A DNA stretch of 64,000 nt from Sphingomonas colocasiae (lineage in GTDB: Bacteria > Pseudomonadota > Alphaproteobacteria > Sphingomonadales > Sphingomonadaceae): positions 124,001-188,000 of the forward strand of contig NZ_JAINVV010000014.1 of NCBI RefSeq assembly GCF_019880585.1. The letters run 5' to 3'. The position numbers and the translations under genes were made by a program. The notes beneath the pieces were generated by a model. It searched no databases. It was not told the origin of the DNA and worked only from the letters and a program-made list of their open reading frames with translations. Of this stretch, positions 44,279 through 52,245 are shown one piece after another (position 1 is the first letter of the stretch; the number at the start of each line of letters is the position of its first letter).

Positions 44279-44730
44279 CAGAGCACCGTCTTGAGCGCGA
44301 GTTTGAACAGGATGCGGCTGCGCGCGTGCGTGTCGCCGGGGCGGCGCCAGAAGCCGCGCACGATGCGATGGCCCTTTTCCAGCATCATGCGGCGAAAGGC
44401 ATATTCGCTGGTCGGGTAGTCCTCCGCGTGGCCGCCATTCTTGGACAGCCAGTTCATGTAGTCGGACAGGACATCCGTGGCGGGGGTGCGGGCCTGTTCG
44501 TCGATATCGAGATTGGCCGGATGGATGCGGGGCACGACGCGATCGGCCAGCCAGCGTTCGAACAGCGTCGGCTCCGCCGGGGGCGACAGTTCGTCTGGCT
44601 GGGCGCGGCGCGTGCCGCGATCGGTGATGACGACAGCGGAGCCGTCACGGTTCCACTGATGGATCTTGACCGGCTGGCCGGCAAGCAACGCGCTGGAGCC
44701 AGCATGAGGGAATGGAACAGATTGAAGCAT
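44278..44730 (-). CDS. First gene of the leftward prophage operon; primase-C-terminus-like
   Basis: A 150-residue protein with a GGGAGG site 6 bases ahead. Residues about 85-135 (LSDYMNWLSKNGGHAEDYPT, SEYAFRRMMLEKGHRIVRGF) resemble the small winged-helix domain found at the C terminus of D5/P4-type primases, as in the primase-helicase at 54719. It could bind DNA or modulate the primase. Controlled by two operators at 44762 and 44796. Confidence 0.6.
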   Translation of the reverse strand: MLQSVPFPHAGSSALLAGQPVKIHQWNRDGSAVVITDRGTRRAQPDELSPPAEPTLFERWLADRVVPRIHPANLDIDEQARTPATDVLSDYMNWLSKNGGHAEDYPTSEYAFRRMMLEKGHRIVRGFWRRPGDTHARSRILFKLALKTVL

Positions 44731-44758
44731 GTTTGCCTCCCGTTGTTGACGGGGGCGA

Positions 44759-44788
44759 TAATTACGTGTGGTGTAAGTTCTCTGTCAA
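44759..44788 (-). promoter_or_regulatory. Leftward prophage promoter (PL)
   Basis: On the minus strand: -35 TTGACA (44788-44783), 18-base spacer, -10 TAATTA (44764-44759). The first operator covers the -10 and spacer, so binding would block it. Confidence 0.6.
44762..44776. promoter_or_regulatory. Repressor operator O1 (leftward)
   Basis: TTACG-TGTGG-TGTAA. Overlaps the PL -10. Confidence 0.75.
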
Positions 44789-44795
44789 ATGGAAA

Positions 44796-44810
44796 TTACG
44801 TATGGTGTAA
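44796..44810. promoter_or_regulatory. Repressor operator O2 (leftward)
   Basis: TTACG-TATGG-TGTAA, 34 bases centre-to-centre from O1 and just upstream of the PL -35. Confidence 0.75.
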
Positions 44811-44913
44811 TTTACCGTTTCGGAATCGATATGGGCGCGACTCGCATAGATTGCATGCTGCGCAATTTTCGGGCGTGTAGGAAAGGCGAGATTGATCGAG
44901 AATGGACGAAAGA

Positions 44914-44943
44914 GGGCGCAAACGCGCGTCCGCGTTCGCGCCC
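44914..44943 (-). terminator. Terminator of the repressor gene
   Basis: Arms GGGCGCAAACGCG (44914-44926) and CGCGTTCGCGCCC (44931-44943), one mismatch, loop CGTC, 34 bases past the repressor stop; followed by TCTTTC on the minus strand. Confidence 0.6.
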
Positions 44944-44977
44944 ACCTAGGCGATCGACGATGTATCAGGTTGTCGGC

Positions 44978-45349
44978 TTAGCCGTGCGTGCCGCTGCGCG
45001 CGAGCGCTTCCAAGACCGCTTCGGCCTGGCGATACTGATCTGGCGTCAGGTGATCGAGAATGGAAAGCACCTTGCCCTCCTTCGTCGGATCTCTGGAGAT
45101 CAGGTATTCCGGGTGCGTCTGATACACATCGGCCAGCACTTCCAGCACCGCCTGTGTGTAGGGCTGCTTGCCGTTCTCGATCCGGCTAAGGCTGGCTTCG
45201 GTTTTCGGAACACGGCGGCCCGGATCGTCAGGGTCCGTATCGCCGGCCAGCTCGATGATCCGCGCCACGGCTGCCGATTGCGTCAGCCCCCGATAGCTGC
45301 GCCATTCCTTGAAATAGGTCCGATGTTTCGAGGCGGGATTGCGTACCAT
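44978..45349 (-). CDS. Prophage repressor (XRE-type HTH, CI-like)
   Basis: A 123-residue protein from ATG 45349. The HTH is split: YFKEWRSYRGLTQSAAVARI (residues 12-31), then a 19-residue insertion rich in Asp/Pro, then TEASLSRIENGKQPYTQAVLEVLADVYQ (50-77). The C-terminal tail (SILDHLTPDQYRQAEAVLEAL) may dimerise; there is no S24 cleavage domain. It is encoded opposite to the Cro-like gene, with four TTACG-N5-YGTAA operators around it. Confidence 0.85.
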   Translation of the reverse strand: MVRNPASKHRTYFKEWRSYRGLTQSAAVARIIELAGDTDPDDPGRRVPKTEASLSRIENGKQPYTQAVLEVLADVYQTHPEYLISRDPTKEGKVLSILDHLTPDQYRQAEAVLEALARSGTHG

Positions 45350-45401
45350 GTAAGCGAGTGTCCTACATGGCGCGTGCACTGAGAATGCCGCCCCATGTAA
45401 G

Positions 45402-45416
45402 TTACGCTTGACGTAA
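45402..45416. promoter_or_regulatory. Repressor operator O3 (rightward)
   Basis: TTACG-CTTGA-CGTAA; contains the TTGACG -35 of the rightward promoter. Confidence 0.75.
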
Positions 45417-45435
45417 GACTTACGCTGGGTGTAAG
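45408..45435 (+). promoter_or_regulatory. Rightward prophage promoter (PR)
   Basis: -35 TTGACG (45408-45413), 16-base spacer, -10 TGTAAG (45430-45435). The start codon at 45446 is 10 bases beyond, so the transcript is nearly leaderless. Confidence 0.5.
45420..45434. promoter_or_regulatory. Repressor operator O4 (rightward)
   Basis: TTACG-CTGGG-TGTAA; 18 bases centre-to-centre from O3, covers the PR -10. Confidence 0.75.
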
Positions 45436-45445
45436 TCGCCGTGCT

Positions 45446-45712
45446 ATGACGCTCGATGACTATCTCACCAGCGAGGACATCACGGCCGCCGACTTCGGCG
45501 GACGCGTCGGCCTCAGCGAGGCTTCGATATCGCGCATCCGCAAGGGTGAGCAGAACATCACCCGCGATGTGATGCGGCGCATCATCGCCGCATCGGGGGG
45601 CAAGATCTCTGCGGAGGGCTTGGTTCTGCAACACAGCGTAGCGGCTAGCCTGATCGTTACGCCGCCGTCATCCGGAAAGGGCGGGGAAATTTCCGCACGG
45701 GTGAGCGCGTGA
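45446..45712 (+). CDS. Cro-like HTH protein, first gene of the rightward operon
   Basis: An 88-residue protein. HTH at about residues 13-40 (TAADFGGRVGLSEASISRIR, then GEQNITRDVMRRIIAAS). It faces the repressor across 96 bases, the lambda-like arrangement of Cro. No Shine-Dalgarno precedes the ATG; operator O4 ends 11 bases before it, which suggests leaderless translation. Its stop overlaps the next GTG (GTGA). Confidence 0.8.
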   Translation: MTLDDYLTSEDITAADFGGRVGLSEASISRIRKGEQNITRDVMRRIIAASGGKISAEGLVLQHSVAASLIVTPPSSGKGGEISARVSA

Positions 45713-45912
45713 AGCGTCGGCGCTCATGGAAGCTGCGCCGGAAAACCCGCGTGACCCCGACGCAGTTCGAACTGTTGCCGTACACGCTTGGCAACACCGC
45801 CCGGTTCAAGCGGCCCGTTATCGGGATCGATCTGGGCACCGGAACGGACCTTGCGGCCTGGGCCTATTGGGACGGCAAGCGCTGGACGTTTTTACGGGAG
45901 GCGCTGGCGTGA
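45709..45912 (+). CDS. Prophage hypothetical protein, 67 residues
   Basis: GTG start overlapping the cro stop. Basic N terminus (MKRRRSWKLRRKTR) and a C-terminal segment RPVIGIDLGTGTDLAAWAYW that looks like the phosphate loop of an actin-like or RNase H-like fold, but it is too short to be an enzyme. Ends with a GTGA overlap. Confidence 0.6.
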   Translation: MKRRRSWKLRRKTRVTPTQFELLPYTLGNTARFKRPVIGIDLGTGTDLAAWAYWDGKRWTFLREALA

Positions 45913-46388
45913 CCGACCTGACCCCCGAACAGATCAAGCTGAAAGACGTCACGCACGACATGATCAAGGGCTGTGGCGGGCTGGAAGCCGCCGCCAGCCT
46001 GTGCCGCGTCGGGAAGAGCGTGTTGGCGGAATATGCCAGCGAGGATCATCCAGACCGGTTCGTGCCAATAGACGTTGTCGCGGATCTGGAGCCGAAGGCG
46101 AAGAACCGGCCAGGCTGGCCGCACGTGACGCGCCGGCTGTGCGAGGTCATGGGCGGCGTGTTCGTTCCCCTGCCCCGTGCCGGCACGCTGCCGGCCGATG
46201 TTCACGCGGCGCTCGCCGTCAGCCTGAAAGAGCATTCGGATGGCGCCTCGACGATCGTCGCGGGCTTTGCGGACGGCAAGTTCGACCGCGGCGAGCTGGA
46301 GCACGCGATCAAGGAAGTCACCGAAGGGATCGAGGCGGCGGTGCGGCTGAAAGCCGTGCTCGAACGCATGCTGGAGGATGTGCGCTGA
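45909..46388 (+). CDS. CII-like phage regulatory protein (putative)
   Basis: A 159-residue protein from GTG 45909. The first half resembles phage regulatory CII (PF06892): HDMIKGCGGLEAAASLCRVG then FVPIDVVADLEPKA and PHVTRRLCEVMG. The second half is helical. As second or third gene after cro, it fits a lysogeny decision regulator. Ends on TGATG. Confidence 0.5.
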   Translation: MTDLTPEQIKLKDVTHDMIKGCGGLEAAASLCRVGKSVLAEYASEDHPDRFVPIDVVADLEPKAKNRPGWPHVTRRLCEVMGGVFVPLPRAGTLPADVHAALAVSLKEHSDGASTIVAGFADGKFDRGELEHAIKEVTEGIEAAVRLKAVLERMLEDVR

Positions 46389-47035
46389 TGCGGTTCACGC
46401 TGGATGACAAGAGCTGGCTGGACGGGCCGGTGGAAACCGGCGCGGAGCTGGTCGCGTGCTGCCGTGCGCTGGCCGGCAAGGATGTGGCGGGCGGTGATGA
46501 CTGGAATGCGGGCGCGCTGGCGCTGGCGAACTGGATCATGACCGCGCCCGGCCAGGCGGCGCTGCTGTCGCGCAGCCTGTCCAACCCGTTCGCGATGGGC
46601 GAGGCGATCGAGCTTCTACTCTGCTGCACTGCGCCCACTGCACTGATGGCCACTTTGCTTGAGCGTATCGAGAAAGTGAGCGGCGGCGCGGTCGTGGCCG
46701 CCCATTTCGACCAAGTCATCCCCGTCCCGGCGGAGATCGATGAAGCTATCGCGGAGATCGAAGCCGATGCGGCGGCCGTGCTGGCGCCATCCGCCGAAAC
46801 GGCGCCGCTGGGCGCGCATCTGTGCAGCGGGCGGCTGGGCGACCAGCTGCCCAGTGGGCCGCTGTTCCATGCGGTGAGCGACAGCCGATCGGCCAATGAT
46901 TTCCTGCTGACCGGAATGGGCTTCGCCTTCCGGCTGGACGTGCCCGCCGCCGTCTCGATGCGCGATGCGCTCGACGCCGGGATTCGGGCGTGTCGCGGGG
47001 CACATGCGGACGCCGTCGTCAGCGGCAAGGCTTAA
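46388..47035 (+). CDS. Prophage hypothetical protein, 215 residues
   Basis: Starts at ATG 46388 (TGATG). Helical N-terminal half, an Ala/Glu-rich stretch near residues 115-140, and a C-terminal half with FLLTGMGFAFRLDVPAAVSM. No recognised domain. A longer in-frame reading upstream overlaps the CII-like gene and is not used. Confidence 0.65.
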   Translation: MRFTLDDKSWLDGPVETGAELVACCRALAGKDVAGGDDWNAGALALANWIMTAPGQAALLSRSLSNPFAMGEAIELLLCCTAPTALMATLLERIEKVSGGAVVAAHFDQVIPVPAEIDEAIAEIEADAAAVLAPSAETAPLGAHLCSGRLGDQLPSGPLFHAVSDSRSANDFLLTGMGFAFRLDVPAAVSMRDALDAGIRACRGAHADAVVSGKA

Positions 47036-47051
47036 GGAAAGAGGGGGGACG

Positions 47052-47264
47052 ATGATCAACCGCCAATCCATCGCCGAGCAACGCGCGGAGATCGCGCGGC
47101 TGGAGCGCATCAACCTGACCCGCAGCCTTTCCGATCAGGAAGTGGCGCGGCTGGACGATCTGCTGCGCCGCGAGCGGCTGCGCAATTGGTGGCGCGCGCG
47201 GCGGCGTGCCGAGCAGCTGGACCGTGCGGCGGCGCGCCTGGCGCAACTGGCGCTGGCGGCATGA
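47052..47264 (+). CDS. Prophage small coiled-coil protein, 70 residues
   Basis: From ATG 47052, with AAGAGGGGGGACG before it, the only break (16 bases) in the overlap chain of the early operon. Arg-rich helical protein (IAEQRAEIARLERINLTRSL, RRERLRNWWRARRRAEQLDR). May bind DNA or RNA. Ends with ATGA into the next gene. Confidence 0.6.
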   Translation: MINRQSIAEQRAEIARLERINLTRSLSDQEVARLDDLLRRERLRNWWRARRRAEQLDRAAARLAQLALAA

Positions 47265-47590
47265 AGAGTTCAGCCGCAGCGATCGCCGCCCAGCTCGCGG
47301 AGCTGGCGGCGCTGGACGCGAAGAAGCGTGCGGTGGGGCTGCTGGATTCCGAGCATCGCCGGCGGGAACGGCTGGTCGCGCTGAAAGCGGCGCGGCGGCG
47401 ATACCAGGACCGGAAGATCGCGACCGCGAAAGCGCGTGCGGACAAGGCTGCTGAGCAGGCCGGCGCGGCTGCGCTCGCGGTCGAGCAGCAATCCGACCTG
47501 CTGGAAGCGGCGTTGAAGCGCGCGATCGACAAGGCGCATCGCGCGCGGGTCGCGTTTGCCCGGTATCAGGAAGTGAGGGCAGCGGCATGA
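47261..47590 (+). CDS. Prophage coiled-coil protein, 109 residues
   Basis: Starts at ATG 47261 (ATGA). Almost entirely helical and charged (IAAQLAELAALDAKKRAVGL, KIATAKARADKAAEQAG). No domain recognised. Confidence 0.6.
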   Translation: MKSSAAAIAAQLAELAALDAKKRAVGLLDSEHRRRERLVALKAARRRYQDRKIATAKARADKAAEQAGAAALAVEQQSDLLEAALKRAIDKAHRARVAFARYQEVRAAA

Positions 47591-48084
47591 CGGACGTCAC
47601 ATATGCCTGCGTTGGTGGACCGCCAGATAATTGGTTCAATCTTCTCATCGTCGACGCTGACGGCGTCGAGATTCGGGACGTTGTCGAAGTAAACGCAGCC
47701 GAAGGCTGGCTGGTTCGCTGTCTCAGAGACGCGAACGGCCGGCCCATTCCTGGCGACGATGGCTATGCGACCGAGCGGTTGGAAGGCCAATTTCGCATTG
47801 AGCGCAAGCCGGTTGATCCACTTGCCGGCCTATGCGCGGAGACGATCGCAACCGAGCGGGCGGCGGTGAAGGCCTATGCGGCCGATCATCGGCGGCGGAT
47901 CGAGGTGCAGATCGCCAGGGGGCGGCTGACCGCCGACGAAGGCACGCTGCTGGCGAAACAGGTGGATGTGTTCGCCGAAGGCGTGGCGATCGGCCTGCAT
48001 ATGGAAGGCTTCGAACCGCGAGAGGTCCGCGTCGCCGTGCGCGCGGCGCTGAGCGCGACCGGGCTTGATGGGCGGGCTCGCTGA
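47587..48084 (+). CDS. Prophage hypothetical protein, 165 residues
   Basis: Beta-rich start (TYACVGGPPDNWFNLLIVDADGVEIRD) with ARG-free centre, then a helical end (ETIATERAAVKAYAADHRRR, FAEGVAIGLHMEGFEPREV). Coupled to both neighbours. No known domain. Confidence 0.65.
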   Translation: MTDVTYACVGGPPDNWFNLLIVDADGVEIRDVVEVNAAEGWLVRCLRDANGRPIPGDDGYATERLEGQFRIERKPVDPLAGLCAETIATERAAVKAYAADHRRRIEVQIARGRLTADEGTLLAKQVDVFAEGVAIGLHMEGFEPREVRVAVRAALSATGLDGRAR

Positions 48085-49226
48085 TGGCTGCCCGCACGCT
48101 GATCGAATGGACCGATGCGACGTGGAACGTCGTGAACGGGTGTTCCGTCCTCTCGCCGGGGTGCAAGCATTGCTATGCGATGCGGCTGGCGGGGACGCGA
48201 CTGCGCAATCATCCGTCGCGCGCGGGGCTGACGATCGACACGGCGGCCGGGCCGGTGTGGAACGGGCAGGTTCGGGTCGATGGAAAGGTGCTGTTGCAGC
48301 CGCTGCGCTGGCGGAAGCCCAAGCGGATCTTCGTCTGCGCGCATGGCGATCTGTTCCATGAAGCCGTTTCAGACGACGTGATCGACGCGGTGTTCGCGGT
48401 GATGGCGCTATGCCCGCAGCACATATTCCAGGTGCTGACGAAGCGGCCGGAGCGGATGCGGGCGTATCTGACCCAGCCGCTCAATTCGCTGTTTTACACT
48501 CGGCTCGATCGGATTTCGGACGCGGCCTATCGGATCGCTGCTACGCTCAAGGGCCGCTGGGACGAAGCCGCCGGCATGGCGGCGCGGCAGGCTTGCGTCG
48601 ACGCGCTCAAGCGGATCGACCATCGGACCAATGCCGGGTTCAAGAATGTCTGGCTGGGCACGTCTGTCGAGGATCAACCGCGCGCGAATGAGCGGATCCC
48701 GCATTTGCTGAATACGCCGGCAGCGGTGCGTTTCCTTTCGTTGGAGCCGCTGTTGGGGCCGGTTAATCTTCGGCGGATCTGCATCGTGCCGCAGGTGCTC
48801 GGCTCGGCGCGGGCCGGCATCCATATCGATGCGCTCGCCGGCCGGTATGTCGAAAGCGGCGTGCCCTATATCGGTGATTGGGACGTCACGCGCCCCTATC
48901 CCGAAGGGAGCCCGGCGCTTTCGATCGATCAGGCGATCGTGGGCGGAGAGAATGGCCCCCGGGCGATGCATCCCAAATGGGTGCGCGACATTCGCGATGA
49001 CTGCGCGGACACGGACACCGCCTTCTTTTTGAAGCAATGGGGATGGTTCGCGCCGCTGATGGGCGCGCGGCCTGCGACATCTGGTTTCGCGGCCTGGCCG
49101 GACGGTTCGGTTCGCACGGGCCATGCCGCATCGCGCGGCGGGCCGGGCATCGCCATGTTCCGGGGCACGAAGAAGATCACCGGGCGGCTGCTCGATGGCG
49201 TCCAGCATAGCGGGATGCCGGCATGA
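48084..49226 (+). CDS. DUF5131 (phage Gp37/Gp68) family protein
   Basis: A 380-residue protein with the family start IEWTDATWNVVNGCSVLSPGCKHCYAMRLAG, giving Cys20, Cys27 and Cys30 in a C-x6-C-x2-C cluster (key stretch residues 7-36), followed by IFVCAHGDLFHEAVSDDVID, FQVLTKRPERMRAYL, FKNVWLGTSVEDQPRANERI and FLSLEPLLGPV. The fold is radical-SAM-like but the cysteine spacing is not the classic C-x3-C-x2-C. Function is unknown. Directly upstream of the helicase-methyltransferase (ATGA overlap). Confidence 0.85.
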   Translation: MAARTLIEWTDATWNVVNGCSVLSPGCKHCYAMRLAGTRLRNHPSRAGLTIDTAAGPVWNGQVRVDGKVLLQPLRWRKPKRIFVCAHGDLFHEAVSDDVIDAVFAVMALCPQHIFQVLTKRPERMRAYLTQPLNSLFYTRLDRISDAAYRIAATLKGRWDEAAGMAARQACVDALKRIDHRTNAGFKNVWLGTSVEDQPRANERIPHLLNTPAAVRFLSLEPLLGPVNLRRICIVPQVLGSARAGIHIDALAGRYVESGVPYIGDWDVTRPYPEGSPALSIDQAIVGGENGPRAMHPKWVRDIRDDCADTDTAFFLKQWGWFAPLMGARPATSGFAAWPDGSVRTGHAASRGGPGIAMFRGTKKITGRLLDGVQHSGMPA

Positions 49227-51898
49227 GGCGCGGTCCCGCCCTTGCGGCTTCGACCGCTGCCCAGCCGCTGGATTATCTGGATTTCGTTCGCGCGAAGATC
49301 CTGGATCTGCCGCCGCTGGGCGTGCCGGTGGCGGCGAACGATGTGCATCCGATCCTGAAACCGCATCAGCAGGCGCTTGTCCGCTGGGCGGTGGCAGGCG
49401 GACGGCGCGCCATCTTCGCGGCGTTCGGGCTGGGCAAGAGCCTGATGCAGCTGGAGATCATGCGGCAGCTGGGTGCCCAGCTCGGCGGGCGCCAGCTGAT
49501 CGTGGTGCCGCTGACGGTGCTGATCGAGTTCAAGCGCGATGCCGCGATGCTCGGCATGTCACCGATCTTCATTCGGTCGACGGCGGAGATCGCGATCGCG
49601 GCTGAGCCTGGGCCCAGTGGCCAGCTCTATCTGACCAACTATGAAAGCGTTCGCGAAGGCAAGATCGACCTGTCGCTGTTCAACGCCTGTTCGCTGGACG
49701 AAGCATCGTGCCTGCGCGGGTTCGGCGGGACGAAGACGTTCCGCGAGTTCATGCGCCTGTTCGACGGGATGCAATATAAGTTCGTCGCCACGGCGACGCC
49801 CAGCCCGAACGAATATGTCGAGCTGCTGGCCTATGCCGCGTTCCTGGAAATCATGGACGTCGGCCAGGCCAAGACGCGGTTCTTCAAGCGCAACAGCGAA
49901 AAGGCGGACGAGCTGACGATCCATCCGCACAAGGCGGATGAATTCTGGCTGTGGGTGAACAGCTGGGCGGCGTTCGTGCAACGCCCGTCCGATCTCGGTT
50001 TCTCCGACGAAGGCTATGAGCTGCCCGAGCTGGACGTGCGCTGGCATGAAGTGCCGGCGGATCATGCCGTCGCCGGCGCCGACAAGAGCGGCCAGGGCCT
50101 GCTGCTGAAAAAGGATGCGATCGGTCTGGTCGACGCGGCGCGCGAGAAGCGCGACAGCCTGGGTGCCCGGATCGAAAAGCTGATGGAGATACGCGCGGAG
50201 GATCCTGCCGCGCATCGCATCATCTGGCACGATCTGGAGGCGGAGCGCGCCGCGATCGAGCGCGCGATCCCGAATGTCGCGAGCGTCTATGGCAATCAGG
50301 AGCTGGGGCAGCGGGAAAAGACGATCATCCGCTTTTCCGACGGCGAGATCCAGGAGCTTGCGGCAAAGCCGGTGCTCGCCGGCAGCGGCTGCAACTTCCA
50401 GCGCCATTGCCATTGGGCGGTTTTCCTCGGCATCGGCTTCAAGTTCAACGACTTCATCCAAGCGATCCACCGCATCCAGCGATTCCTGCAGACGCACCGG
50501 GTTCGCATCGACCTGATCTATTCCGAGGCGGAACGCGCGGTGCGCCGCGTGCTCGAGGAGAAGTGGGCGCGGCACAAGGAAACCGTTGTGCGGATGAGCG
50601 AGATCATCCGCACCTATGGGCTTGGCCTGGCCGGTGCGCGCGACGTGCTGGCGCGGACGGTGGCGACCGAGACGGCGCCGGCGGTGGAGGGCGACAGCTG
50701 GCGCGTGTGGAACGCCGATACCGTCATCCAGACGGCGGCGCTGCCGGCGGACAGTGTTGGCCTGATCGTGACCAGCGTGCCGTTCGGCAACCAGTATGAG
50801 TATAGCCCGAGCTATAACGATTTCGGCCATACCGACGATCTCGACCATTTCTTCGGCCAGATGGACTATCTGACGCCGGAGCTGTTGCGAGTCCTTCAGC
50901 CCGGCCGGCGCATGGCGGTGCACGTCAAGGATCGCGTGGTGCCGAGCGGGCTGACAGGCCTGGGCTTCCGCACGATCGAGCCGTTCCATGCGCGGTGCAT
51001 CGCGCATTATCAGCGGCACGGCTTCGCCTATCTCGGCATGATCACGATCGTGACCGACGTGGTGCGCGAGAATGCCGGCACCTATCGGCTGGGCTGGACC
51101 GAGCAGTGCAAGGATGCATCGGGCATGGGCGTTGGCCTGCCCGAATATCTTCTGCTGTTCCGCAAGCCGCCGTCGGACCGATCGAACGGCTATGCCGATG
51201 TGCCGGTGGTGAAGGGCAAGCCCGATCTGGAGATCGTCGACACCGGCGAGATCATCCGGTGGGACAGCAAGCGCGCCGATGATCTGGTGAAGGGCATGAA
51301 GGCCCGGCCGGTCGGCGGTACCGGCTATTCGCGCGCGCGGTGGCAGACCGATGCGTGCAGCATGTGGCGGAGCAGCGGCGATCGCGTGCTGACGCCGGAG
51401 GACCTGGTCGGCAAGCCGTTCAAGCAGATCTACCGCCTGTTCCGCGGCTGGAGCTATGCCAGTGTCTATGACCATGACGGCCATGTCGCCCTGGTCGAGG
51501 CAATGGAGGCGCGCTGGTCGCTTCCCGTCGATTTCGCGCTGATGCCGGCGCAGAGCTGGCACCCGGATGTGTGGACAGATGTGGCGCGGATGCTGGGCGC
51601 CAATACCGTCCAGTCCGCCAAGGGCCGCGAAGAGCATCTGTGCCCCCTCCCCTTCGATATCGTCGATCGCGCGGTGCTGAACTGGAGCAATCCCGGCGAC
51701 GTCGTGTTCGATCCGTTCGGCGGGCTGCTGAGCGTGCCGCTGCGCGCGGTGAAGCACGGCCGGCGCGGCTGGGCGACCGAGCTGAGCGAGAAATATTTCA
51801 AAGATGGCGTGATGCTGTTGCGCGAACAGGATGCCGGCCGGGCCACGGCCAGCCTGTTCGACCTGCTCGCCGAAGAGACGATGGAGGCGGCGGAGTGA
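49223..51898 (+). CDS. Helicase-DNA methyltransferase fusion protein
   Basis: An 891-residue fusion. The SF2/SNF2-like half has Walker A AAFGLGKSLM (FGLGKS 68-73), motif II LDEAS (159-162), motif III TATPSPNEY (190-198) and motif VI FIQAIHRIQRFLQ (413-420). The C-terminal half (about 490-891) is a beta-class amino methyltransferase: catalytic TSVPFGNQ (517-523, variant of SPPF) first, and AdoMet-binding VFDPFGG (829-834) near the end, followed by RRGWATELSEKYF. It likely couples DNA translocation to N4C or N6A methylation, as in P1 DarB or other phage anti-restriction proteins. Ends with GTGA. Confidence 0.85.
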   Translation: MRRGPALAASTAAQPLDYLDFVRAKILDLPPLGVPVAANDVHPILKPHQQALVRWAVAGGRRAIFAAFGLGKSLMQLEIMRQLGAQLGGRQLIVVPLTVLIEFKRDAAMLGMSPIFIRSTAEIAIAAEPGPSGQLYLTNYESVREGKIDLSLFNACSLDEASCLRGFGGTKTFREFMRLFDGMQYKFVATATPSPNEYVELLAYAAFLEIMDVGQAKTRFFKRNSEKADELTIHPHKADEFWLWVNSWAAFVQRPSDLGFSDEGYELPELDVRWHEVPADHAVAGADKSGQGLLLKKDAIGLVDAAREKRDSLGARIEKLMEIRAEDPAAHRIIWHDLEAERAAIERAIPNVASVYGNQELGQREKTIIRFSDGEIQELAAKPVLAGSGCNFQRHCHWAVFLGIGFKFNDFIQAIHRIQRFLQTHRVRIDLIYSEAERAVRRVLEEKWARHKETVVRMSEIIRTYGLGLAGARDVLARTVATETAPAVEGDSWRVWNADTVIQTAALPADSVGLIVTSVPFGNQYEYSPSYNDFGHTDDLDHFFGQMDYLTPELLRVLQPGRRMAVHVKDRVVPSGLTGLGFRTIEPFHARCIAHYQRHGFAYLGMITIVTDVVRENAGTYRLGWTEQCKDASGMGVGLPEYLLLFRKPPSDRSNGYADVPVVKGKPDLEIVDTGEIIRWDSKRADDLVKGMKARPVGGTGYSRARWQTDACSMWRSSGDRVLTPEDLVGKPFKQIYRLFRGWSYASVYDHDGHVALVEAMEARWSLPVDFALMPAQSWHPDVWTDVARMLGANTVQSAKGREEHLCPLPFDIVDRAVLNWSNPGDVVFDPFGGLLSVPLRAVKHGRRGWATELSEKYFKDGVMLLREQDAGRATASLFDLLAEETMEAAE

Positions 51899-52245
51899 CG
51901 CTGTTGGAAGAGATCACCGCCTATATGGCGGAAACCAACATGAATGCCCGGCAGGTCGGGCGGCTGGCGATGGGTGATCCCTTTGCGGTCAGCCGCCTGA
52001 AAAAGGACACGCTGGGCATCGATCGCCAGGCGAAGCTGCGCGTATGGCTGAAACAGCGGCGGGCGGCGAAGGTGGCGCCCAAGCCCGCGCTGGTGCTGGA
52101 GCGCACCTTTGCGCCGGTGGAGCCGCTGGCGGGTGATGCCGAGCAGCGGCACCGCCGCGATTGCGTGCAGGGATCCGCCGCGCTGCTCAAGGCGCTCAAC
52201 CGCTTCTATCGCCGGCGTGCGGCGGCGCTGCGGAACGCGGCATGA
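51895..52245 (+). CDS. Prophage hypothetical protein, 116 residues
   Basis: GTG start overlapping the methyltransferase stop. A helical N terminus (LLEEITAYMAETNMNARQVG) with AMGDPFAVSRLKKDTLGI like an XRE-type HTH; the rest is basic. May bind DNA. Coupled to the next gene by ATGA. Confidence 0.6.
   Translation: MTLLEEITAYMAETNMNARQVGRLAMGDPFAVSRLKKDTLGIDRQAKLRVWLKQRRAAKVAPKPALVLERTFAPVEPLAGDAEQRHRRDCVQGSAALLKALNRFYRRRAAALRNAA

Noticed and set aside
44789-45382. Plus-strand 197-codon frame across the repressor
   Set aside because: Antisense to the repressor and crossing the operators; no promoter or homology.
45788-46387. In-frame N-terminal extension of the 215-residue prophage protein
   Set aside because: It overlaps the CII-like gene completely and reads as Arg-rich shadow; the TGATG start at 46388 is supported by the operon style.
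49559-51757. 732-codon minus-strand frame
   Set aside because: Antisense to the helicase-methyltransferase; His/Ala/Arg-rich shadow of a GC-rich gene with no homology pattern.
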